DNA from: DAOPJM01 sp964490325
GTDB taxonomy: Bacteria; Bacillota; Clostridia; Christensenellales; CAG-138
Length of the DNA: 64,000 nucleotides
Assembly: GCA_964490325.1 (NCBI GenBank)
Contig: CAZBBX010000008.1
Coordinates: 3,472 to 67,471 of the forward strand
Reading direction: 5' to 3'
Shown here piece after piece: positions 41,604 to 48,830 of the stretch. Position numbers and translations under genes: made by a program. How positions within the stretch are numbered: the stretch's first letter is position 1; every line of letters begins with the position of its first letter. The notes beneath the pieces were generated by a model. The model was not told the DNA's origin. It saw only the letters and a list, made by a program, of their open reading frames with translations, and searched no databases.

Positions 41604-42387
41604 CTACGAGGTCTTCTTGGTCAGCGTGAAGTAGCTGTCGGACTGCAGCGCCACAAAGCAGTAGCCGGAATTGCCCACAAAGCTGTAGGACGCGCTGCCG
41701 CCGCTGCCCACAGCCGTGATGGTGTGGGTGCGCTGCGCCGTTGTACTGCTGCGGGACTCCGCATAGAAGGTGAAGGTCATCAGGTACTGACTGCTCGCCT
41801 CCAGCGTCCTTGTGAAGCTTGCGGAGGGATACTTACTGTAGTAGGAGCTGGCGGGGTTCGTGGGGAAGGTGAAGGTGTAGTCCCCCGCTCCGTCCGCATC
41901 GGTGGTGACGATATAATAGTACCTGTAGCCGAACAGCACGCCGCTTTGGTAGATGGCCTGACTGACGAGGGGACTGTTCCCCGCAAGCTGGATATGGCTT
42001 GCGCCGGCTGTGGCCGTTGCCGTGGGGGTGGGCGTTGCCGTTGCCGTGGGGGTAGGCGTTGCCGTGGCGGCAGGACTTGCAGTGGGCGTAACGACATGCT
42101 CACAGGGCGGGATCGTCGCCAGCTTGACGGTATAGCGCAGGATCAGCGCAGCATCGGCGGCGGCGGGCAGGCTGCCGTCTCCGTTCGCATCGCCGCGATG
42201 GAGCTGGTCTGCGTCAAACGTTTCGAGACGGACGCTGTAACGCAGGATCAGTGCGGCGTCGTCCGAACCGATCTTGCCGTCGCGGTTGACGTCGCCGCGG
42301 CAGACCGTGCTGTCAGCTCCGCTCACGGCTGCAAACGCGGCCGTCAGAAGCGCAAGGGAAAATGAGACAGAACAAGCGTTTTTTCAT
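41604..42387 (-). pseudogene. Secreted dockerin protein gene, frameshifted in the signal peptide
   Basis: An AGGAGG site and ATG at 42387 start MKKRLFCLIF, then the frame closes. In the next frame the sequence continues LALLTAAFAAVSGAD and then 230 residues of open protein. Removing one C from CCC (42356-42358 on the plus strand) would give a complete signal peptide. The mature part has a two-loop dockerin (DVNRDGKIGSDDAA and DANGDGSLPAAADA), a Thr/Pro/Ala linker and a beta-rich C-terminal domain of unknown type. Either the gene is inactive or the base is a sequencing error. A good promoter is still present. Confidence 0.75.
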
Positions 42388-42505
42388 GGGTACCTCCTGT
42401 GGATCGTCTTCTTTGTTCTTTCTGTCGGCAAAGGGCTTGTCGGACGGCAGGGGAAGCGGATCCGCCTGTCGGGCGTCTGCGCTCGGTGAATGTCTGTTCA
42501 AATAG

Positions 42506-42534
42506 AATATACTATAGATAGAACGCATTTTCAA
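42506..42534 (-). promoter_or_regulatory. Promoter of the frameshifted dockerin gene
   Basis: On the minus strand TTGAAA (42529-42534), a 17-base spacer and TATATT (42506-42511). Confidence 0.65.
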
Positions 42535-42567
42535 GCGTTTTCAAAAAATGTATGAACAGTTTTAAGT

Positions 42568-42645
42568 ATTGGTGGGTGGGGGCAGGGGTCAGGGGGCAGG
42601 TGCAGTGGTCAGTGGGAAGTGGGCAGGGGGCAGGGGGCCGTGAAC
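42568..42645 (+). repeat. G-rich low-complexity tract
   Basis: Many GGGGCAGG, GGTCAG and GGGCAGGG units with runs of three to five G could form G-quadruplexes. No gene is seen in 42546-42835. Confidence 0.7.
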
Positions 42646-42835
42646 AGTGAAAAAACGAGGTTGAAAAAGAGAGTTGCCATGAAACGATAGCATTTGATGC
42701 TTTGCGGAGCAAAGCGACATTCATTAAGCGCGTCTTGCGTGCAGGACGCGCTTCACATCCTGTTGCGCAGTAGGCGCAATGCAGCATGGCAGACGGAAGT
42801 TTGCCGCATCATGCCCCCAACGGCGGCGCAGCATT

Positions 42836-42938
42836 TCCGCCCGCACAGCGGGCGGACACGGCGGGCGGGCACGGCGGGCGGATGAGGGGGAAAGGCGGTC
42901 ACGCGGACACGGCGGGCGGATGGTATCCGCCCCTACAG
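42836..42938 (+). repeat. Dispersed palindromic repeat cluster
   Basis: Several GGCGGGCGGACAC-type half units are followed by a full copy at 42907-42938 (GGCGGGCGGATGGTATCC, then GCCCCTACAG). The CTA in this copy supplies the TAG stop codon of the adjacent minus-strand gene. Confidence 0.8.
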
Positions 42939-43970
42939 CGCTGCCTGAAAGTACTCCGCCAGACGCTCGGGCGCAAAGATCCCCTTATCCGTGACCACGC
43001 CCGTGACCAGCGTGGGCGGGGTGATATCAAAGGCGGGATACCAGCCCTTTACCCCCTGCTTGGCGGTGCGAACGCCCATTGCGTGCAGGACCTCTTGGGG
43101 GTCGCGCTGCTCGATGCGGATCCCGTCTGCCGTGGGATGCACGGCGTTGGGATTCCCGGTGCAGTAGTACGGCACGCCAAACTGCCTTGCCGCCAACGCC
43201 ACCTGCAGGGTGCCGACCTTGTTGACGATGTGGCCGTCCACACAGATCACGTCCGCGGCGGTGGTGAACACATCCACGGACAGCTCGTGCATCGCCCAAG
43301 CGGGCATGTTGTCGGTGATGACCGTCACGTCGAAGCCCATGTCATAGGCCACCGAGGCGGTGAGCCTTGCGCCCTGCAGGTAGGGGCGCGTCTCGGGGCA
43401 GAGCAGCTTGACGCGTTTGCCCGCCTCCCGAAGGGCGCGCAGGGTCATGCCAAAGTCGCAGTCTGGGTAGCACATGGTCATCATCGTTCCCCCGTCGGGC
43501 ACGCGATCCGCTAAGTACTGCCCGATGCGCGCAATGCGTTCGTAGCGCTCCTCCAAATAGGAAAGGGTGTAGGCCGTCAGCGCCGCTGCCGCGTCCAAAC
43601 CCGCTTCGAGGGCTTCGGCGGCTGCGCGCTCGCAGGCGTCCGTCACCTGGCGCATCTTCTTTTCCGTGGTGGGTCGTGCCGTGGCAAGGGTGGTCGCAGC
43701 GGCGGCAAGACAGCTAAGCTGCGCCGCCTTGCTTTGACCGCGGCATTCATGGGCGGCAAGGGTCATGCCCGCACAAGCGGCTTGGAAGGGACCGTAGCTC
43801 TGCGTGACCATGTCGCGGATGGCCTTTGCCACCTCTTGATGGGTGCGGCAAAGCACAAATTCTATCTTGGCGGGGTAACAGCGGCGATCCAAGATGCGCA
43901 CAACGCCGTCCTCGTACCAAGCAATGTTCTCATATCGCAGTAAAAATGCCAGATCGTGATCGTTTCGCAT
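42933..43970 (-). CDS. eIF-2B/MtnA-like protein (methylthioribose-1-phosphate isomerase family)
   Basis: The 345-residue protein is of the eIF-2B alpha/beta/delta-MtnA superfamily. The family Asp and NK-G-T segment are seen in VDGHIVNKVGTLQVALAA, and the active-site Cys region is TMCYPDCDFG near 173-182. It differs from textbook MtnA around both motifs, so it may be a ribose- or methylthioribose-phosphate isomerase relative. It is divergent to an MTA phosphorylase-like gene, which supports a nucleoside salvage role. Its stop codon is provided by the adjacent palindromic repeat. Confidence 0.75.
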   Translation of the reverse strand: MRNDHDLAFLLRYENIAWYEDGVVRILDRRCYPAKIEFVLCRTHQEVAKAIRDMVTQSYGPFQAACAGMTLAAHECRGQSKAAQLSCLAAAATTLATARPTTEKKMRQVTDACERAAAEALEAGLDAAAALTAYTLSYLEERYERIARIGQYLADRVPDGGTMMTMCYPDCDFGMTLRALREAGKRVKLLCPETRPYLQGARLTASVAYDMGFDVTVITDNMPAWAMHELSVDVFTTAADVICVDGHIVNKVGTLQVALAARQFGVPYYCTGNPNAVHPTADGIRIEQRDPQEVLHAMGVRTAKQGVKGWYPAFDITPPTLVTGVVTDKGIFAPERLAEYFQAAL

Positions 43971-44057
43971 AATATATTGCCTCCGCGTTTTTTTTCAGTA
44001 TACACTTATTTGCAGAAGTATGCTATGCTGTATTTATCAAGCAAGGAGGCGGTCGAT

Positions 44058-44783
44058 ATGAAATTTGCGATCATCGGCGGCAGCAGCTACGGACAGCTTC
44101 GTTTGCCGCATCAAATGCAGCACTGCGAGACGCCCTACGGCGATGTGGACGTCGCTCTGTGCAAGACGGAAAGCGGCAAGTGCTTTGCCTTTCTCACCCG
44201 CGGCGGCTTCACGGACAAGCAGGACGCACGCGATGTGAACTACCGCGCCAACCTCTACGCGCTGTATCTGATGGGCGTGACCCATGTGGTGAGCATCTCC
44301 TCCGTGGGCACCTGCGATTACTCCATCAAGCTGGGGGAGTACTGCCTGATCTCCGACTTCATCGACTTTACGAGCGGACGGGAAAACAGCTTTCGCCGTG
44401 AGCATCGCGTGGTCAAGCACGCGGGCATGGAAAACGTTTTTGACGCCGAAATGAACGACGCGCTGGAGCATTTGATGGATAAACACCACATCGCCTGCGC
44501 GGGGCGGGCAGCCTATGCCTGCACCAACGGCCCCCGCTTCGAGACGGCGGGCGAGGTGCGCATGATGCGTATGCTGGGCGCGCAGGTGCTGGGCATGACG
44601 CTGGTACCCGAAGCGCCGCTGGCGGCCGAGCTGGGCATGCGCTACGCCTCCATTGGCATCATCGCCAACTATGCCACGGGCATGGCGGGAGACCTCAATG
44701 ACGACGACATCCGCATGATGGTGGAGGCCTACAAGGGGCGCGCCTTCGACCTGGCGGTGGAGCTGATCGAGCGTACGCGTTAG
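44058..44783 (+). CDS. Methylthioadenosine/methylthioinosine phosphorylase-like (PNP/MTAP family)
   Basis: The 241-residue nucleoside phosphorylase begins KFAIIGGSSYGQL and has NGPRFETAGEVRMMRMLGA with phosphate- and substrate-site residues. GMTLVPEAPLAAELGM is typical of MTAP/MTIP. It would release methylthioribose 1-phosphate from methylthioadenosine or methylthioinosine, the substrate of an MtnA enzyme such as the divergent neighbour. AAGGAGG precedes the ATG at 44058. Adenine versus hypoxanthine preference cannot be fixed from the sequence. Confidence 0.85.
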   Translation: MKFAIIGGSSYGQLRLPHQMQHCETPYGDVDVALCKTESGKCFAFLTRGGFTDKQDARDVNYRANLYALYLMGVTHVVSISSVGTCDYSIKLGEYCLISDFIDFTSGRENSFRREHRVVKHAGMENVFDAEMNDALEHLMDKHHIACAGRAAYACTNGPRFETAGEVRMMRMLGAQVLGMTLVPEAPLAAELGMRYASIGIIANYATGMAGDLNDDDIRMMVEAYKGRAFDLAVELIERTR

Positions 44784-44906
44784 CTTCCGCCGCGCTTTCC
44801 CACCCTCTTGCGCGGCGGGACTGTGCGGGGGATCCTTTTGTGGTAAGTTTTTACAGAAAAGTTAATAAAAATTTGGTTTCGGAACCAATCTTTGCGCATT
44901 AGGCGA

Positions 44907-44935
44907 TTGACTTTTATACGTTTTTGCCGCATAAT
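44907..44935 (+). promoter_or_regulatory. Promoter of the large secreted dockerin gene
   Basis: TTGACT (44907-44912), a 17-base spacer and CATAAT (44930-44935). The leader of about 145 bases contains an ACGACA/TGTCGT hairpin near 45006-45028. Confidence 0.7.
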
Positions 44936-45087
44936 ATATCTGTATACGGTGGGGCGGTAACTATCGGAGCCTGTGGGAGGCGTCCGTTGGAAATTTCGAC
45001 CGACACGACATAGAATTTTCTGTCGTACGTTTCGTTCGAGGCGCTCCATTTGGTAAACCAATATTTTTAAGCAGGAGGATAATACCT

Positions 45088-47034
45088 ATGAAGAAAGCCT
45101 TAGCGCTTATTCTCTCCCTGGCGATGGTTCTCTGTTTGATCCCATCGCTTACCATGGCGCGGATCGAATCACCATGGTATAGAGTGGGATACTCCTATAC
45201 CGACGACAGCAATAGGGTGATCGACGGCAAGGACTGTGTGGCCATCGATGTATACTGCTTGCTGCCCGAAGGCTATCGGTTCAGCTCCGGTCACATCGAT
45301 ATCAGCTATGACGCGGACAAGCTGACCTATGTGTGCAACTCGCAGGATCAGGGGGTCTACTCCTTGGGCGAGGAGAATCCTTGGCAGATCAACACTGAGG
45401 AAGCCGGCATCATCCGCGCGGCTGCCGCCACGGGAGTTGGCGCCACGTTCGAGGCGGGCACCATCTTCACCCTGTACTTTGAATACGATCTCGAGTGGGG
45501 CGAAGTGACCGAGCTGTTTGTCGGCAACGAATACCTGAGCATGGTAGACGCCGACGAGGCGATCGTGGACGAGTCTGCGTATGGCGTGAACACCATGAGC
45601 GGATACATTGTCTGCGGTCATTACGAGGATGTTATCCTGTACGGCAACGATGAGAACGGGTATGACATTCTTGTTGACCTGTACACGGATGCGGACGGCA
45701 AGCTGATCGAAGTGGAATACATGGGCGACGCTCCCGAGGGCGCTTCCTATGTGGACAGCTGCTACAAGTATAATGTTTACATCGAAGGGCTCGATCAGTA
45801 TGGTCTGAGCAGCTTCAAGGCGGACATTGTGTACGATGATGACGCGCTGCGCTATGTGGCCAATTCGCAGGATATGGGCGTTTATACCTATGGCGAGGAG
45901 CAGCCGCTGAACATCAATCCCGCAACGGACGGCCACATCCTTGTAAACGGCGCCTTTGCACACGGTCAAAACTACAACGGCGCGCTGCTGACCGTCTACT
46001 TTGCCAATGCCGATGCGGGTATCCCGCAGGGGAACAGCACCCCGATCGATCCCTTCATGCTCTTTGAGTCCGACAGCGTCACTTTGGTGGATCTTGCGCA
46101 GGAGACTGAGCCTTTGATCCCGGACACGCTGTGGGGCTGCTATAGCCTCAGGGGATACATCAACATGGCGCCGGACTACTTCTACATTGCCGATAACGCC
46201 ATCGTCTATGCGGACATGACCACCGAAGAGGACGGCAGCCATCTGCTCAAGTACGACATCGATGTGTCACGTCTGAATGGTTTTCAGATCAGCTCCCTGT
46301 CCATTGGCCTTGCCTACGACACGGAAGCCCTGACCTATGTCCGCTATGAGAGCGCCTTTGAATGGCAGATCAATGCCACCATCGAAGGCGGTATGCTGGC
46401 CGCTGCTGCCACGGGCGAACCCGTTCTTGAGGGCAACCCCGTTTTGTCGCTCTACTTCGAGGTCTCCAAGGACATCGAAGAAGACACGATCCTGCCTGTG
46501 ACCTTCACCAAGACCAAGCTGGGTCTGTGCGATGCGGATAACGCCATCATCGACGAAGAAGGCTACTCGGTCGGCGGCGTGGACGGCACTGTGACGGTGC
46601 ATGTCTATACAGCGGATCTTGAGGCGGCCTTGGCTGACGCCGCAGAGTACATGGCAAGCGACGCCTTCAGCGCCCTGACCGCTGAGGATCAGCAGGCTTG
46701 GAACGACGCCGTAGCAGCCGCTGTCGCGGTTCTCAACGACCCGACCCATACGCAGAACGAAGTGGACGATGCGCTGGCAGTTCTTGAAGGTCTGCCCCGC
46801 ACGGAGCCCCTTAAGCCGCTGTACGGCGATGCGGACTGCAACGGCGAGGTCACCTCGGCGGACGCCGCTGCAGTGCTGCGCTACACGGTCAAGCTGCAAG
46901 AGCTCAGTGAGCAGGGTCTGATCAACGGCGACGTCGACGGCGTGCCGAAGGTCACCTCTGCGGACGCGGCCTGCATCCTGCGCTGGACGGTTAAGATCAT
47001 CACCGTCTTCCCCATCGAAGAAATGCAGCCGTAA
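45088..47034 (+). CDS. Large secreted protein: three cohesin-like modules, FIVAR-like unit, dockerin
   Basis: The 648-residue exported protein has a signal peptide at 1-24. Three successive beta-rich modules (about 30-175, 180-360 and 365-510) share phrases such as GLSSFKADIVYDDDALRYV, LTVYF and a final G-x-I, resembling cohesin-type folds. A short FIVAR-like helical unit (about 515-575) and a type I dockerin (about 580-645; DADCNGEVTSADAA and DVDGVPKVTSADAA) follow. The FIVAR-dockerin tail is very like that of the 610-residue protein at 7962. No enzymatic domain or sortase motif is seen. GCAGGAGG precedes the ATG. It is probably an extracellular adhesive or scaffold protein; the cohesin call needs a profile search. 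Confidence 0.8.
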   Translation: MKKALALILSLAMVLCLIPSLTMARIESPWYRVGYSYTDDSNRVIDGKDCVAIDVYCLLPEGYRFSSGHIDISYDADKLTYVCNSQDQGVYSLGEENPWQINTEEAGIIRAAAATGVGATFEAGTIFTLYFEYDLEWGEVTELFVGNEYLSMVDADEAIVDESAYGVNTMSGYIVCGHYEDVILYGNDENGYDILVDLYTDADGKLIEVEYMGDAPEGASYVDSCYKYNVYIEGLDQYGLSSFKADIVYDDDALRYVANSQDMGVYTYGEEQPLNINPATDGHILVNGAFAHGQNYNGALLTVYFANADAGIPQGNSTPIDPFMLFESDSVTLVDLAQETEPLIPDTLWGCYSLRGYINMAPDYFYIADNAIVYADMTTEEDGSHLLKYDIDVSRLNGFQISSLSIGLAYDTEALTYVRYESAFEWQINATIEGGMLAAAATGEPVLEGNPVLSLYFEVSKDIEEDTILPVTFTKTKLGLCDADNAIIDEEGYSVGGVDGTVTVHVYTADLEAALADAAEYMASDAFSALTAEDQQAWNDAVAAAVAVLNDPTHTQNEVDDALAVLEGLPRTEPLKPLYGDADCNGEVTSADAAAVLRYTVKLQELSEQGLINGDVDGVPKVTSADAACILRWTVKIITVFPIEEMQP

Positions 47035-47323
47035 GGCCTCTTTCAAAGGTATATCCCGCAAGGGAGCCACAATGGCTCCCTTTTTTGTGGGCGTCAGGGG
47101 GCTTTTACGGGTCGGGGCAGCAGTCAAGCTGCAAGAGCTCAGCGAGCAGGGTCTGATCAATGGCGACGTCGACGGCGTGCCGAAGGTCACCTCTGCGGAC
47201 GCGGCCTGCATCCTGCGCTGGACGGTTAAGATCATCACCGTCTTCCCCATCGAAGAAATGCAGCCGTAAGGCCTCTTTCAAAGGTATATCCCGCAAGGGA
47301 GCCACAATGGCTCCCTTTTTTGT
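46888..47323 (+). repeat. Direct duplication of the gene tail and its terminator (235-bp offset)
   Basis: About 200 bases at 46888-47088, covering the last 48 codons, stop and terminator, are repeated at 47123-47323 with two differences seen (GTGAG/GCGAG and CAAC/CAAT). The second copy has no start or signal peptide and so is not a gene. Confidence 0.93.
47062..47086 (+). terminator. Terminator after the large secreted dockerin gene
   Basis: GGGAGCCA, CAA, TGGCTCCC, then six T. An identical terminator is present in the duplicated copy at 47297-47321. Confidence 0.92.
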
Positions 47324-47438
47324 TGCGCGAAACCTTGCTGTCGGTGCGGGTCTGCCGCCGCACAAATTTTCTCCCCCTTAAGGCGCAAGGCGACGGAGGA
47401 AAAGTTACACATCGTTCACAGCAGGGTCGCGCACGGGA

Positions 47439-47447
47439 TGGTATAGT
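47439..47447 (+). promoter_or_regulatory. Extended -10 promoter of mreC-mreD-PBP2
   Basis: TGGTATAGT is an extended -10 element about 32 bases upstream of the mreC start; no good -35 is seen. Confidence 0.45.
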
Positions 47448-47478
47448 ATATATGTAGTATTGTCGCTTGGAGGAACGG

Positions 47479-48318
47479 ATGCGGAAGCTCTGGAAAAACC
47501 GACCCCTGTGGATCGCCTTGATCGCCCTGATCCTTTTGGTGATCCTGACGGCCTTTACCCTGGGAGAGCGCAGCGAGGCGGGCGCCCAGTCGCTGTTTGC
47601 GCAGGCGGCTCTGCCTGTGCAGCGCTATGTTTCCGAGCTGACCGACAACGTGAGCGACTTTTTCACCCGCGTGTTCACCCCCTCCGCCTTGGAGGAGGAG
47701 AACGCCTATCTCAAGGCGCAGGTCAACGAGTATGCGCGCCTCACCGCGCTCTACGAGGAGACCGCCCGCGAGAATGCCCGCCTGAGCGAAATACTGGACT
47801 ACAGCGCGCAGGATCCCAACGTACAGTTTTTGACCGCGTCCGTGGTGGCGCGCAGCACCAACGCCTATGTGGACACGCTGACGCTGAACGTAGGGCTGCG
47901 GCAGGGCGTTGCGGAGAAGATGGCCGTCATTGCCCCCGGCGGCGTGGTGGGACGCGTCGTGGAGGTCGGCACCAACTGGTGCAAGGTCAAGACGCTGCTA
48001 AACGACGACCTGCGGCTGAGCGTTTTAGTCGAGAGCAGCCGCGACGAGGGGATGCTCGGCGGCTGCATTTGGTCGGGGGACACGATGGTGGGGCTGCAGC
48101 TGTACTATCTTCCCGCAAATGCGCAGCTCTCGGTGGGCGACACCATCGTCACCTCGGGCTTGGGCGGTCTGTTTCCCAAGGGACTGAAGGTCGGCACGGT
48201 GCTGTCCGTCAGCAGCGGCAGCGAGACCTATGACGCCTGCGTGGTCAGCGAGGTGGATTTTGCGCATCTGGAGGAGGTCATGGTGGTGCTGGGCGTGAGC
48301 GAGGGAACGGGCGAATGA
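47479..48318 (+). CDS. mreC: Cell-shape protein MreC
   Basis: The 279-residue protein has an N-terminal transmembrane helix (about 9-28) and an extracytoplasmic coiled coil (about 70-105, LEEENAYLKAQVNEYARL). Two beta domains follow, with GGVVGRVVEVG and GDTIVTSGLGGLFPKGL, the MreC signature near 215-235. It helps organise the elongation machinery with MreD and PBP2. The ATG at 47479 is used, with GGAGGA upstream; a TTG four codons earlier overlaps the ribosome site. It overlaps mreD by four bases. Confidence 0.95.
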   Translation: MRKLWKNRPLWIALIALILLVILTAFTLGERSEAGAQSLFAQAALPVQRYVSELTDNVSDFFTRVFTPSALEEENAYLKAQVNEYARLTALYEETARENARLSEILDYSAQDPNVQFLTASVVARSTNAYVDTLTLNVGLRQGVAEKMAVIAPGGVVGRVVEVGTNWCKVKTLLNDDLRLSVLVESSRDEGMLGGCIWSGDTMVGLQLYYLPANAQLSVGDTIVTSGLGGLFPKGLKVGTVLSVSSGSETYDACVVSEVDFAHLEEVMVVLGVSEGTGE

Positions 48319-48830
48319 AGAAGTGGCTGACGCTCATTCTTCTGCTGCTTGCAGCTCTGCCGCTGGACTGCGCCATCCTGCCCGCCATAGCCCCCGCCGA
48401 CATACGCCCCTTTGTGTCCTTGGCGCTGGTGCTTGCGGCAACGGCTCTGTTTTCGCCCCGTGAAGGGCTGCTTTTGAGCGTGCCTGCGGGTCTTGTGATC
48501 GACCTTGTCTGCAATCCCTACTGGGGACTGAGCGCGGCGCTGCTGCTCCTTTTGGTGATCCTTTTATCCCTGTTTCAAAAAAAGCAGCAGCCTAAGCCCC
48601 TTGTGCTTTTTTTGCTCTTTACGGCGCTGACGCTCCTTAGTGAGCTTCTGTTGGCGGTGATAAGCGTGCTGCTTGGCGCACGCTTTCCCTTCCTGTATAA
48701 GATCCTGACCTACAGCCTGCCCTGCTCCCTGCTCACGGGTGGCTTGGCACTGGGGCTGTACGCCCTCATGCGTCCCCTGAAGAAGGGACAGCTTGGCCGC
48801 GGAAAGGAGGACGCGTATGAAAAAGGATAA
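48315..48830 (+). CDS. mreD: Cell-shape protein MreD
   Basis: This 171-residue membrane protein has five or six hydrophobic segments and is Leu-rich throughout. It sits between mreC and a class B PBP, the standard position of mreD. The short C-terminus is basic and cytoplasmic. It overlaps mreC by four bases and the PBP gene by 14 bases. Identification rests on position and topology, as MreD sequences are poorly conserved. Confidence 0.9.
   Translation: MKKWLTLILLLLAALPLDCAILPAIAPADIRPFVSLALVLAATALFSPREGLLLSVPAGLVIDLVCNPYWGLSAALLLLLVILLSLFQKKQQPKPLVLFLLFTALTLLSELLLAVISVLLGARFPFLYKILTYSLPCSLLTGGLALGLYALMRPLKKGQLGRGKEDAYEKG

Noticed and set aside
42568..42645. Regulatory RNA in the G-rich tract
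   Set aside because: Only simple G-rich repeats are seen, with no promoter or terminator in a fitting position.
47072..47269. Small plus-strand frame with dockerin sequence
   Set aside because: It is the duplicated 3' end of the upstream gene; it lacks a ribosome site and a signal peptide.
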